From an uncultured Sutterellaceae bacterium (GTDB lineage: Bacteria; Pseudomonadota; Gammaproteobacteria; Burkholderiales; Burkholderiaceae_F): DNA of 62,404 nt. The position numbers were made by a program, and so were the translations under genes. Below are positions 17,121-25,711 of the stretch, piece after piece. Within the stretch, counting starts at the first letter, position 1; every line of letters starts with the position of its first letter. The DNA is taken from contig CADBTW010000104.1 in assembly GCA_902797695.1 (NCBI GenBank), positions 1 to 62,404 of the forward strand, in the 5' to 3' direction. The notes beneath the pieces were generated by a model. That model saw only the letters and a list, made by a program, of their open reading frames with translations. It made no database searches and was not told the DNA's origin.

Positions 17121-18911
17121 CTAGAAAACAGCAGTGTTCCGGATGAGCCAGTTCTTCGCTTCGCCGTCCACCGCGGGAAGGAGCTTCTCGCGGACATGCC
17201 TGTGGTATTCGTTAAGCTTCGCGATTTCCCAGGACTTCATCATCCGGGGAACGATGAGCGAAGTGTCGATGGGGCAGAGCGTAAGGGGGCGGAACGCCAT
17301 GAAGCGTCCGAATTCGCTCGAAGCCTGCGGAACAGGGGTGACGAGGCTCTCGATCCGGATGCCCCAGCGGCCCGGGCGGTAGAGGCCGGGTTCGTCCGAC
17401 ACGACGATCCCTTCGACGGTCCTCGTTCCCTCGGAAGGAAGGGAGCGTGGGGAAATGCTGTAGGGGCGCTCGTGGACGTTGAGGAAGAAACCGACCCCGT
17501 GTCCCGTGCCGTGTCCGAAGTCGGCGTCGACCTCCCAGAGCGGCGCGCGCGCGAAAGTGTCGAGCTGCGAAGCGTAGGCGCCTTCGGGGAAATAGGCGTC
17601 AAGCAGTGCGAGATGCGCCCGGAGCACCGCCGTGTAGTCGCGCTTCAGCGCTTCAGGCGGATTGTGGATCCGGGTGACGCGCGTGATGTCGGTCGTGCCC
17701 GTCTGGTACTGCGCGCCGGAGTCGATGAGGAGAATGGTGTCTCCCGAAAGCGGCGCGCAGGAGCTCTCGGAGGGCTCGTAGTGCGGCAGGGCGGCGTTCG
17801 GGCCGACCGCGGCGATGGTCCCGAAGGATTCGCTCACGTAATCCTTTCCCTTCGCGCGTTCATCATGCAGCTTCCGCACGACGTCCATTTCCGTAAGTGG
17901 CTCCCTCGCGGCAAGGGCCTTCTCGAGCCATGCGTAGAACCTGCAGAGCGCGGCGCCGTCCTCCACCATGGCTTCGTCGATCAGCCGGAGCTCGGCCTGG
18001 GTCTTCCTGGTTTTCAGGAGCGCGACGGGCGAGAGCCCTTCGATTGTCCTGACGGTGGACGGAACGAGATTCCTCGTGCTTACCGAAGTGGTGGCGGGGT
18101 CAATGAGAAGGCTGCTTCCGGCGGGGAGCCCGGAAACCGCGCGGGCGAAGTCTTCGTAAGGCCGCACCTGGATTCCTTCCGAACCGAGGAAGGCTCGGAT
18201 CTCGTCTGAAAGCCGGGAAGAGTCCGTGAACAGCACGGCTTCCTGCGGGGTGAGGATGAAGTGCGAGAGGAAAACCGGATTGTACGGAACGTCAGAACCG
18301 CGGAGATTCGTGATCCAGCAGGGCTCGTCGAGGGAAGACGTGATGAAGGAATCCGCTCCTTCGCGCTCGAGTTCGCTCCGGAGCCGCAGGATCTTCTCAT
18401 GCGGCGATTCGGGGGCGGCCGTGTTCCGATAGGCGGCTGAGGACGGAACCGCGGGCCGGCCTTCCTTCCAGGCACGGCCAATGATGTCGATGTCGGTCCG
18501 GAGGCCTACGCCGTGGAAGCGGAATATCCTTTCCGCCCTTTCCCCGGAACGGACTGAAAGGCACCGGCCGTCAAGCGCAGCAGTGCTCCCGGGCTTGAGC
18601 GCGGAGGCAGTCCATTCCTCCCAGGACGGCACTCCCGGGGCGCCGTCCTTCATGAGGCTGATGCCGGACCCCCTGAGCTCGTTCGCTGCCTGCACCCAGT
18701 AGCGGCTGTCAGTCCAGAGCCTCGCTTCCGATCCGGTTACCACGAGGACACCGTTGTCACCTGAAAAGCCCGAGGCCCATGCGAGGGCTGCCCAGTGGGC
18801 GGGAACGTATTCGGAAGCGTGCGGGTCCGAAGGAAGCGTTATCCAGCAGTCGATGCCTTCCGCCTTCATGAGCGAGCGAATGGTCCCGATGCTTTTCCGA
18901 GTGTCTGACAT
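17121..18911 (-). CDS. Xaa-Pro aminopeptidase (aminopeptidase P, M24B)
   Basis: Cytosolic metallopeptidase removing N-terminal residues before proline. At 596 residues it is the long form with two creatinase-like N-terminal domains and a C-terminal pita-bread domain. Metal ligands are recognisable: the Asp pair in IDSGAQYQTGTTDITR, His in HGTGHGVGFFLNVHE, and Glu residues in DEPGLYRPGRWGIRIE. The ATG at 18911 has GGAGG six bases upstream and is preferred to an in-frame TTG at 18923. A small lipoprotein gene lies 51 nt upstream on the same strand. Confidence 0.93.
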   Translation of the reverse strand: MSDTRKSIGTIRSLMKAEGIDCWITLPSDPHASEYVPAHWAALAWASGFSGDNGVLVVTGSEARLWTDSRYWVQAANELRGSGISLMKDGAPGVPSWEEWTASALKPGSTAALDGRCLSVRSGERAERIFRFHGVGLRTDIDIIGRAWKEGRPAVPSSAAYRNTAAPESPHEKILRLRSELEREGADSFITSSLDEPCWITNLRGSDVPYNPVFLSHFILTPQEAVLFTDSSRLSDEIRAFLGSEGIQVRPYEDFARAVSGLPAGSSLLIDPATTSVSTRNLVPSTVRTIEGLSPVALLKTRKTQAELRLIDEAMVEDGAALCRFYAWLEKALAAREPLTEMDVVRKLHDERAKGKDYVSESFGTIAAVGPNAALPHYEPSESSCAPLSGDTILLIDSGAQYQTGTTDITRVTRIHNPPEALKRDYTAVLRAHLALLDAYFPEGAYASQLDTFARAPLWEVDADFGHGTGHGVGFFLNVHERPYSISPRSLPSEGTRTVEGIVVSDEPGLYRPGRWGIRIESLVTPVPQASSEFGRFMAFRPLTLCPIDTSLIVPRMMKSWEIAKLNEYHRHVREKLLPAVDGEAKNWLIRNTAVF

Positions 18912-18962
18912 TAGTGCCTCCAAGGCAAAAAACTTCCCTTTTCCGCTCCCCGTCGTTCCGGC

Positions 18963-19391
18963 TTAGAAAAGCTTCCTCAGGCTTACGCTGAAGGGGATTG
19001 CGAAGGCGCCTTCCGGAGTCTTCGATTCGCTCATCCGGATCTCCTCGATGCGCCATCCGGCATCGCGGAATTCGGTGATCGTCGCCGTCACGCGAAGGCT
19101 GTGGCAGAGGAGCCGCACGTCGCCGAATTTTTCCCCCGCTACGAGGGGTTCCTCGGCATCGCACCGGATGAGGGTCCTGTACGGTGCGTCGATCAGGGGA
19201 TCAGTGGGTTCGCTGATGAGCGAAGCCGGAGGCAGGGCGCCTTTCCGCCGGGGAGCTTTTGCTGGCTGGGCCGGCTGGTCCTGCCGAACGGTCGCGGCAT
19301 GCGGCTCGGCCGGGGCGGGGTCCGGGGACGATGACGCGCATCCCGCGAGGACTGCGGCGGCGAATGAGCAAAGTACGAGGCGATAGCGCAA
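18963..19391 (-). CDS. Uncharacterised small lipoprotein
   Basis: I do not recognise this 142-residue protein. It has a clear lipoprotein signal peptide with lipobox LAGC, so Cys18 should be lipidated. A Pro/Ala-rich linker (about 20-55) leads to a compact domain with two further cysteines (RCDAEE and LLCHSL) that could form a disulphide. The final segment SVSLRKLF suggests a beta-structured end. It precedes aminopeptidase P by 51 nt and could be co-transcribed with it. No function is assigned. Confidence 0.75.
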   Translation of the reverse strand: MRYRLVLCSFAAAVLAGCASSSPDPAPAEPHAATVRQDQPAQPAKAPRRKGALPPASLISEPTDPLIDAPYRTLIRCDAEEPLVAGEKFGDVRLLCHSLRVTATITEFRDAGWRIEEIRMSESKTPEGAFAIPFSVSLRKLF

Positions 19392-19555
19392 GTCTGTCTC
19401 TCCGGCGCCGCGTCTCAGGCGGCGATTGGAATGGGAAACAATGAGTGCATTTTAGTTTTGCCCGCGCGGGGAATCTCTCCTCCCCGCTTCCCCAGGGGGG
19501 AAAGCGGGCGGAGGGAACCCTTCTTCAGGGGAAGAGCAAAAGGGGTCTTCCCTTC

Positions 19556-21322
19556 TCAGCGGCCGCGGGAGCGGTTCCGCCTCGGGGCGATCCCGGGCGG
19601 AAGGTTGCTTCGCGTGAGGCTGTTCGAGTAGCGCGAGTTCTGCTCGAAGTAGTCCGTGCTCCGGGCGGCCCGAGGGCCGCGCTGGTTCTTCCGGCGCGGA
19701 TTCTGGCGCCGCCGTCCTGCGGGACCGGCTTCGTACGGCCTTTCGCCAGGCATGCTCTGAGGAAGGAAGAGCGCCTGTTCTTCCGGGGCGAAGGGATCCT
19801 TCGGCTCGTAGCGGGCGATTTCCCCGTTCCTCTGTCCCTTGGACGCGCTGCGGCGGGGCCTGTAGTTGATCGAGTTCCCGAAGTCATCCGGGTCGATCGC
19901 CTCGGGGGCCGGGCGGCGGTTCTGGTTCCTGCGGGCCGCGGGCCGCTTTGCGCCGCGCTTCTTCTGCGTGGCGCGGCGGGCGGGAGCCGCGGTGTCGCGG
20001 TCCGAAGCAGAGTCGGAAGGAGACGTTTCCGGACGGGATTCGGCTTCGCACTCGTCCGCGGCGGCCTGTGCCACCGCGGTCTTCCGGCGGCGAGGCTGCT
20101 GGCGGGCGCCCGACGCGGGCTTCCGGGAGGCTTTCCTCTCAGAGGCCTCCTCCTTCCGCTCCTCTTCCGCAAGGTCGTCCGCCATCGGGCCGTCGTAGCC
20201 GTCCGGCGTGATGAGCTCGATCTTCTCCTTGAGAAGCTTCTCGATCTGCGCGAGAAGCGGGCGGTCCTCCGGAGAGACGAGGCTCACCGCATGGCCTTCG
20301 ACGCCCGCGCGGCCAGTCCTGCCGATCCGGTGCACGTAGTCCTCGGGAACGTCAGGGAGGTCGTAGTTCACGACGTGGGGAAGCTGCTCGATGTCAAGGC
20401 CTCGAGCGGCGATATCGGTCGCGACGAGCACCCGGACGCGCTTCGCCTTGAAGTCCGCGAGAGCCTTTGTTCTCGCGTTCTGGCTTTTGTTTCCGTGGAT
20501 CGCTGCGGCGGAAATCCCGTCGCGGACGAGCTGCTGGCAGAGGCGGTTCGCGGCGTGCTTCATGCGTGTGAAGACGAGCACCTGGCTCCACTGGCCATCG
20601 ACGATCAGGTCGCGGAGCAGTTCGCGCTTCCTTTTCTTGGGGATCGCGTAGGCCTGCTGCCGGATGAGGGCCGACTCCTTGTTCGGGGAGATCTCCACGG
20701 AAACGGGATTCCTGAGGAAAGAGTCGGCGAGCTTCCGGATGTCCGGGCTGAAGGTCGCGGAGAAAAGCAGGCTCTGGCGGTCCTCCGGAATGAGCCGGAT
20801 GATTTTCCGGATGTCATGGATGAATCCCATGTCGAGCATCCGGTCGGCCTCGTCGAGGACGAGGAACCGGACAGAACCCAGCGTGACGTTCTTCTGGCCG
20901 ACGTGGTCGAGAAGGCGGCCCGGGGTCGCGACGAGGATGTCCACGCCGCGCGCGAGCGCCTGGGTCTGCGGCTTGATGTTCACGCCTCCGAAGACGAGCG
21001 AAGAACGGATGTCGAGGTGCTTCGAGTAGGAAACGATGTTCTCGTGGATCTGGGCCGCGAGCTCGCGGGTTGGGGCGAGGATCAGCGCCGTCACTTCCTT
21101 CGGCCCGGGGTGCGAGCCCGACGCGGCGATCTTCTGGATAATCGGCAGGCTGTAGGCGGCGGTCTTTCCGGTGCCGGTCTGGGCGGCCGCGAGCATGTCG
21201 CGTCCGTCAAGGAGAGGGGGAATCGCCTTTACCTGAACCGGGGTCGGCTCGGTGTAGTTCATTTCATCGACCGCGAGAAGGAGCGGCTCGATGAGCCCGA
21301 GGGAGGCAAATGCTTCGTTCAC
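19556..21322 (-). CDS. DEAD-box ATP-dependent RNA helicase (RhlE-like)
   Basis: Unwinds short RNA duplexes, typically in ribosome assembly, RNA decay or cold adaptation. The 588-residue product has the Q motif ([14 protein letters not shown]), Walker [17 protein letters not shown] in [16 protein letters not shown] (LFSATFSPD) and [23 protein letters not shown] is typical of RhlE. About 220 residues after the helicase core form a basic Arg/Lys/Ala/Pro-rich tail, probably disordered and RNA-binding. The most plausible start is a GTG at 21322 just before the Q-motif region; the frame remains open to 21556, and the start is uncertain. Confidence 0.92.
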   Translation of the reverse strand: MNEAFASLGLIEPLLLAVDEMNYTEPTPVQVKAIPPLLDGRDMLAAAQTGTGKTAAYSLPIIQKIAASGSHPGPKEVTALILAPTRELAAQIHENIVSYSKHLDIRSSLVFGGVNIKPQTQALARGVDILVATPGRLLDHVGQKNVTLGSVRFLVLDEADRMLDMGFIHDIRKIIRLIPEDRQSLLFSATFSPDIRKLADSFLRNPVSVEISPNKESALIRQQAYAIPKKRKRELLRDLIVDGQWSQVLVFTRMKHAANRLCQQLVRDGISAAAIHGNKSQNARTKALADFKAKRVRVLVATDIAARGLDIEQLPHVVNYDLPDVPEDYVHRIGRTGRAGVEGHAVSLVSPEDRPLLAQIEKLLKEKIELITPDGYDGPMADDLAEEERKEEASERKASRKPASGARQQPRRRKTAVAQAAADECEAESRPETSPSDSASDRDTAAPARRATQKKRGAKRPAARRNQNRRPAPEAIDPDDFGNSINYRPRRSASKGQRNGEIARYEPKDPFAPEEQALFLPQSMPGERPYEAGPAGRRRQNPRRKNQRGPRAARSTDYFEQNSRYSNSLTRSNLPPGIAPRRNRSRGR

Positions 21323-21684
21323 TTGTGAAGAAACCTGAAGGAGTGCGCCGAAGGCGGCCGGAAGCAAGGCTTCAGGCCCAGGCGTGCGCGGGCGGACTCC
21401 AGTTAATGTATAAATGACAGGCGGCTCCGCTCTCAGCGGCTGCAGGACATGCGGCGGGAAGGGCGGTCCTTTGCGCGTCCGGCGACATGGAAGGGCGGAA
21501 GGATGCCACCCCGGTGCCGGAGCTCCGCGCGGCGGGCCTGGATTGCCGCGCGGCATGACTGTCTGTGGTTGCCGGGGAAGCTGCGGATTCGCACGCTCTC
21601 CCAGGTCGGCAGAGCGTGCATTGTACCCGATTTCAATCGGGCGGCTTTTCTTTTTTTTGGCGGGCCGCGAGCCCCGGGAGCACC
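21323..21684. other. Divergent intergenic region between the helicase and triple-FKBP genes
   Basis: 362 nt without a gene I can support. It must hold the helicase promoter (a TTATACAT-like -10 near 21405-21415 on the - strand is possible) and the FKBP promoter. Near its right end is a strong hairpin with a T run on the + strand, described separately. Confidence 0.5.
21626..21658 (+). terminator. Terminator-like hairpin in the leader of the triple-FKBP gene
   Basis: CCCGAT, loop TTCA, ATCGGG, then CGG and CTTTTCTTTTTTTT. It sits about 26 nt before the FKBP start codon with no + strand gene upstream to end, so it looks like an attenuator or the end of a short leader RNA. Confidence 0.6.
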
Positions 21685-22668
21685 ATGAGCGAACTGAAAA
21701 TTGAGGAAATTCTTGTCGGAACGGGAGACGAGGCGAAGCCCGGAGACTTTGTTTCCGTCCATTACACGGGACGGCTTCAGGACGGGACGAAATTCGACTC
21801 GAGCCTTGACCGCGGGGAACCGATCGAGTTCCAGCTCGGGGCCGGCATGGTGATCCCGGGCTGGGAAGAGGGAATCCGGGGCCTGCGGGTCGGCGGAAAG
21901 AGGAAGCTCGTCATTCCGCCCGAACTCGGGTACGGGGAAGCGGGAGCCGGGGAGGCGATTCCTCCTGGGGCGACCCTCGTCTTCGACGTGGAGCTCGTCG
22001 GCGTCCGCCCGAAGCCCGAGGTAAAGGTCGAAGTGCTTCGCGAGGGCACCGGCCGCGAGGCCCAGGACGGCGACACGGTTTCCGTCCACTACACGGGGAA
22101 GCTTGACGACGGGACGAAGTTCGACTCGAGCCTTGAGCGCGGGGAGCCGATCACGTTCCCGCTCGGTGCCGGCATGGTGATTCCGGGCTGGGAAGAGGGG
22201 ATCCGGGGCATGCGCGTTGGCGAGAAACGGAACCTTACGATTCCGCCCGAACTCGGGTACGGGGAATACGGTGCCGGGGATGCCATCCCGCCGAACGCCA
22301 CGCTGCACTTCGAGGTGGAGCTCGTCGATGCGCGTCCGAAGGGCGAGCTGAAGATCGAGGACATTGAGGAGGGAACCGGCCGCGAGGCAAAGGACGGGGA
22401 TTCGGTTTCCGTCCACTATACGGGGTGGCTTGAGAATGGCACGAAGTTTGATTCGAGCCTCGACCGGAACGAGCCGTTCGAATTCGTGCTCGGTGCCGGC
22501 ATGGTGATCCCGGGCTGGGACCAGGGCGTTCTCGGCATGAAGGAAGGAGGCGTCAGGCGCCTCACGATCCCGTCCGACCTCGCCTACGGTGCGTCGGGAG
22601 CGGGTGGAGTGATCCCGCCCTTCGCGACCCTCGTGTTCGAGGTGAGGCTGCTCAAGGTTTCCGACTAG
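21685..22668 (+). CDS. Peptidyl-prolyl isomerase with three tandem FKBP domains
   Basis: The 327-residue protein is three complete FKBP domains (about residues 3-107, 112-216 and 221-325) joined by short RPKPE/RPKGE-like linkers. Each has [15 protein letters not shown] or [17 protein letters not shown] and the late IPP-ATL strand, so the Tyr, Phe-Asp and Trp residues of the FKBP pocket are present three times. There is no signal peptide, so it should be cytosolic. Bacterial FKBPs usually carry one such domain; three in tandem is unusual. The ATG at 21685 has GGGAG five bases upstream. Its stop shares a CTAG with the stop of the opposing maf gene. Confidence 0.92.
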   Translation: MSELKIEEILVGTGDEAKPGDFVSVHYTGRLQDGTKFDSSLDRGEPIEFQLGAGMVIPGWEEGIRGLRVGGKRKLVIPPELGYGEAGAGEAIPPGATLVFDVELVGVRPKPEVKVEVLREGTGREAQDGDTVSVHYTGKLDDGTKFDSSLERGEPITFPLGAGMVIPGWEEGIRGMRVGEKRNLTIPPELGYGEYGAGDAIPPNATLHFEVELVDARPKGELKIEDIEEGTGREAKDGDSVSVHYTGWLENGTKFDSSLDRNEPFEFVLGAGMVIPGWDQGVLGMKEGGVRRLTIPSDLAYGASGAGGVIPPFATLVFEVRLLKVSD

Positions 22669-23291
22669 TCCGAGAGCGCGGGGACCGGCGCTCCAAACCG
22701 TGCGAGGAGTCCGGCCGACTCCCGGAGCGGAAGACCCATGATCCCGGAGTATGAGCCGTCGATCCGGGTGATGAAGGCGGCGGCGAGTCCCTGGACCGCA
22801 TAGCCGCCCGCCTTGTCGTAGGGCTCTGAGGTCCTCGCGTACGCTTCCATTTCCTCCTCGGAAAGCGAGGCGAAGGTTACCCGGGATTCCGAGACGACGG
22901 TTTCGAGGTTCTCCTCGGACGTCCCCGCGACGACCGCCGTGCGGACGACATGCGTCGCGCCTGAGAGGAGCCGGAGGAACTTCCGCTCTTCTTCCATGGA
23001 AGCGGGTTTCCCGAGGATCGCTTCCCCGAGCACTACTGTCGTGTCTGCCGCGATGACGGGGAGCAGGGGGAGCCCTTCCTCCCGGATGCGCTTCACGGCG
23101 TGGAGCGCTTTTTCACGGGCGGTCCGTGTGACGTAGCTTCGGGCCGATTCGCCGGGAAGCCTTTCCTCGTCCCCCGGGAAGGCTCTTCCTCCTGCCGGTC
23201 CCTTCGGAAGGAGGACGGGCTCATAGCCGAGACGCGCCAGCAGCTCAAGACGCCTCGGGCTCTTGCTCGCGAGGTAAATCCGGGTTCCCAT
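22665..23291 (-). CDS. maf: Maf-family nucleotide pyrophosphatase
   Basis: House-cleaning enzyme that hydrolyses non-canonical or excess NTPs to NMP and PPi. The 208-residue protein shows the Maf signatures: IYLASKSPRRLELL at the N terminus, the catalytic Asp in IAADTTVV, and the late block GYAVQGLAAAFITRIDGSYSGIMGLPL (abbreviated landmarks). Its pattern is closest to the YhdE (dTTP/UTP) branch, which I infer rather than prove. AAGGA five bases before the ATG supports the start. It follows rlmH by 16 nt in the nadD-rsfS-rlmH-maf block. Confidence 0.92.
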   Translation of the reverse strand: MGTRIYLASKSPRRLELLARLGYEPVLLPKGPAGGRAFPGDEERLPGESARSYVTRTAREKALHAVKRIREEGLPLLPVIAADTTVVLGEAILGKPASMEEERKFLRLLSGATHVVRTAVVAGTSEENLETVVSESRVTFASLSEEEMEAYARTSEPYDKAGGYAVQGLAAAFITRIDGSYSGIMGLPLRESAGLLARFGAPVPALSD

Positions 23292-23307
23292 TTTTCCTTC
23301 CTTCCTT

Positions 23308-23775
23308 TCAGGCCCTGTGGTACGGGTGGCCGTTCAGCACGGACCATGCCCGGTAGATCTGCTCGGAGAGCATTACCCGGGCAAGCGCGTGCGGAAGAGT
23401 CATCGAGGAAAGCCTGATCATCATTCGGCTTTCACGCTTGAGGTCCGGGTCAATGCCGTCGGTTCCTCCGATCACGAAGGTAACGGAATCCCCTCCGCGC
23501 TCCCAGGCAGAGAGCTGCCTTGCGAATTCCACCGTCGTCAGGTCCCGTCCATGTTCGTCCAAAGTGACGAGGAGCGAGCCCTTCGGGATCGACTTCCGGA
23601 TGCGCTCGGCCTCGGCCGCCATCAGTTTTTCCTTAGGGTGCCCGCGCCGGGGTTCTTCCTTCACGGTTTTCAGCTCCACCTTCCAGTCGCGTGGAAAGCG
23701 GCCGAGGTAGTCCGAGACGGCCTCGGCCGCCCAGCCGGGCGAGCGGAGGTCAACCGCGACAATCGTGATTTTCAT
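23308..23775 (-). CDS. rlmH: 23S rRNA (pseudouridine1915-N3)-methyltransferase RlmH
   Basis: SPOUT methyltransferase acting on helix 69 of 23S rRNA in the assembled 70S ribosome. The 155-residue length equals that of E. coli. The C-terminal knot is intact: VTFVIGGTDGIDPDL, SSMTLPHALARVMLSEQIYRA and the terminal HPYHR that recognises the ribosome. The start codon overlaps the rsfS stop by four bases, so the two are translationally coupled. The order rsfS-rlmH is widely conserved. Confidence 0.96.
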   Translation of the reverse strand: MKITIVAVDLRSPGWAAEAVSDYLGRFPRDWKVELKTVKEEPRRGHPKEKLMAAEAERIRKSIPKGSLLVTLDEHGRDLTTVEFARQLSAWERGGDSVTFVIGGTDGIDPDLKRESRMMIRLSSMTLPHALARVMLSEQIYRAWSVLNGHPYHRA

Positions 23776-24194
23776 TCTTCCGCGTTGCTGCCGGCAGCGG
23801 CCGCTGCGGCGGCCTTTGCCCGGAGAGAGCGGCTCGGGAGGGCGTATTCCGGGTCGATTTTCATGTTGACGCGCTTCGCGCCCCAGAGTTCCTCGAGGTT
23901 GTAGTAGTCGCGGATCTGGGGCTGCATCACGTGGACGATGGCGGCGCCGCAGTCGACCAGCACCCATTCGCCGGTCTCGCGGCCTTCCATGCTGACCACC
24001 TCGCCCCCGGCTTTCTTCACCATCTCCTTCACGTTTTCCGCGAGGGCGACGGTGTGGCGGTTCGAGGTTCCGGACGCGATCACGACGCGTGCGAACTGGT
24101 CGCTCAGCTTTTCGGTGTTGTAGACAACGATGTCCTTGCCCTTGAGGTCGATGAGGGCGTCGACGATGGTGCGCTGAAGCTTGCGAATATCCAT
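23772..24194 (-). CDS. rsfS: Ribosomal silencing factor RsfS
   Basis: RsfS binds ribosomal protein uL14 and blocks 50S-30S joining when cells starve. The 140-residue protein has the family core: LKGKDIVVYNTEKLSDQFARVVIASGTS, GEWVLVDCGAAIVHVMQPQIRDYYNLEELWG (landmarks). An Ala-rich tail follows. The start (ATG at 24194) has only a poor ribosome-binding site, so expression may depend on coupling to nadD, whose stop lies 23 nt upstream. Confidence 0.94.
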   Translation of the reverse strand: MDIRKLQRTIVDALIDLKGKDIVVYNTEKLSDQFARVVIASGTSNRHTVALAENVKEMVKKAGGEVVSMEGRETGEWVLVDCGAAIVHVMQPQIRDYYNLEELWGAKRVNMKIDPEYALPSRSLRAKAAAAAAAGSNAEE

Positions 24195-24217
24195 ATGTGG
24201 TTTGAGAAAATTAAAAG

Positions 24218-24904
24218 CTATTGCCTCGGGCGGTACAGCCCGTGCTGGTTGATGTAGCGAAGCACCCCGGCAGGGAGCCACCCTTCAAGTTTAGCCGTGC
24301 CGGAGGCGGTGCTGGCGCCTGAAAGAATCGCGCGGATCTCGGTTGAGCTTGCCGCGTGCGGCGCCATCGGGAAGAAGCTCACGAGCCCGCAGGGGGCCGA
24401 GGTGCAGAGCTCAGGCGAAACTACTCGGCCGTCGCTCCATGCCCTGAGCGCGGCGGGCTCGGCCCCGGCTCTCCCGCGGCCCGTGCGGGTAAAGACCGCG
24501 ATGTCCGCGTAGTCCCCGAGCAGTTCCCAGGAACGCCATGTGGTGAGGTTCGTCCACTGGTCGAACCCCATCAGCAGGACGAGCGGCATGTACGGCCCGG
24601 CTTTCTTCCGGAGCGAAACGAGGGTGTCGATCGTGTAGGTAAGCCCGGGGCGGTAGACCTCCTCCAGGTTCACGCGCAGCCTCGGCCTGCCTGCGATGGC
24701 CACTTCTATCATCCTTACCCGGTCGGTGACCGAGGTGAGGACGGATTTCTGCCACGGGCGGGAAGCGGGAAGGAAATCCACTTCCAGGAGCCCGAGCGAA
24801 CCGAGCGCCTCTTCCGCTATGGCGAGGTGCCCGTTGTGGATGGGATCGAAGGTTCCTCCGAGGAGGCCGATCCCTCGCCGGTAGGGAAGGGGAACTCCTG
24901 TCAC
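24218..24904 (-). CDS. nadD: Nicotinate-nucleotide adenylyltransferase
   Basis: Converts nicotinate mononucleotide and ATP to deamido-NAD in NAD synthesis. The 228-residue protein has the nucleotidyltransferase loop GGTFDPIHNGHL (phosphate-binding HxGH), the substrate-binding GFDQWTNLTTWRSW and the SSTEIR motif near the C terminus. It starts with a GTG that overlaps the stop of the upstream exported-protein gene by four bases (GTGA), so the two are coupled. It heads the conserved nadD-rsfS-rlmH-maf run. Confidence 0.94.
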   Translation of the reverse strand: MTGVPLPYRRGIGLLGGTFDPIHNGHLAIAEEALGSLGLLEVDFLPASRPWQKSVLTSVTDRVRMIEVAIAGRPRLRVNLEEVYRPGLTYTIDTLVSLRKKAGPYMPLVLLMGFDQWTNLTTWRSWELLGDYADIAVFTRTGRGRAGAEPAALRAWSDGRVVSPELCTSAPCGLVSFFPMAPHAASSTEIRAILSGASTASGTAKLEGWLPAGVLRYINQHGLYRPRQ

Positions 24905-25536
24905 GGGCTGGTCACCTGGCTGGAGAAGATGCGTTCCGCACGTCCGTTCTTCATTTGGACGCCGGTCCAGTTCATGCGGACCCGGCTGCTGCTGATTTCC
25001 TCCACGGAGCGTCTCGTCGACCAGAAGTACCAGCCGTCGCCGGCCGCGTAGGTCGGTTTCCCAAGCTTGGAAAAGACGTCCTTTTCAGTCATGCCGGGCG
25101 CCGTCCCGCCGATCGAGACAGGAAGCGCGGACTCCGAAAGCAGCACGCAGTCGCCTTTTCCGCGCGGAACGGACGAGGCCGCCATCTGCACTTCTGTCAC
25201 GGCGGGAGACCCCGACGCGACGAGCCAGATCGAAAAGCCGCCGTGCTTCGCGTCTGTCCTGAGGCAGGTCCAGTCGCGCGTATAGTCGCCGGCCCCTTCG
25301 CGCATCAGCGGGAAGTGGTGTCTTGAGGCGAGCTCGCGGATGGAGGTTTCCTCAAGCGTCACGCGGTCCTGTCCGATTTCGATCCCCGTGGTTGCCGGCT
25401 CGCCGGTGACGGGAAGGCCTGTGACGAGGCTTTCCGGATAGTCGAAGGGCTCCGCGACCGCTCCCGCAAGGGCGGGCAGGGCGGCGGCCGAGGCCGCTGC
25501 GGCGAGAATCAGCTTCTGAATGAGAAATTTCTGCAT
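24901..25536 (-). CDS. Unknown exported protein coupled to nadD
   Basis: I do not recognise this 211-residue protein. It starts with a Sec signal peptide (basic MQKFLIQK, then an Ala/Leu-rich core and an ALAGA-type cleavage site). A segment with GGTAPGMTEKDVFSKLGKP followed by aromatic residues resembles the BamE/SmpA-like fold seen in small envelope proteins, but this is weak. Two cysteines (WTCLRT and GDCVLL) may pair. The ATG at 25536 starts the signal peptide; an upstream in-frame codon at 25596 would spoil it. In Burkholderia hemF often occupies this place between purD and nadD. Confidence 0.72.
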   Translation of the reverse strand: MQKFLIQKLILAAAASAAALPALAGAVAEPFDYPESLVTGLPVTGEPATTGIEIGQDRVTLEETSIRELASRHHFPLMREGAGDYTRDWTCLRTDAKHGGFSIWLVASGSPAVTEVQMAASSVPRGKGDCVLLSESALPVSIGGTAPGMTEKDVFSKLGKPTYAAGDGWYFWSTRRSVEEISSSRVRMNWTGVQMKNGRAERIFSSQVTSP

Positions 25537-25620
25537 GTTTTCTTCAGGAGGGGAGGAAGAAATCCCCGGTTTCTCTTCAGAGAGGAAAGCTACCACAGAA
25601 TGGCCGTGCGGGAATCCCGG

Positions 25621-25656
25621 GTGAAAAGAAAGGCGGTCCCTTGCGGGGCCGCCATC
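25621..25656 (-). terminator. Intrinsic terminator after purD
   Basis: On the - strand GGCGG-CCC, a short loop, GGG-CCGCC, then TTTCTTTT. It lies about 60 nt beyond the purD stop. Confidence 0.75.
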
Positions 25657-25711
25657 CGGTGAGAGGGCTTCCCTTCCGGCTGGCAGTCAGCCGCAGCCGG
25701 AAGGACTGCCG

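Noticed and set aside
18963-19555. Terminator of the helicase gene in the GC-rich hairpins at about 19470-19500
   Set aside because: Stems such as CCCGCTT-like with AAGCGGG are visible, but no T run follows on the - strand, so I do not list a terminator.
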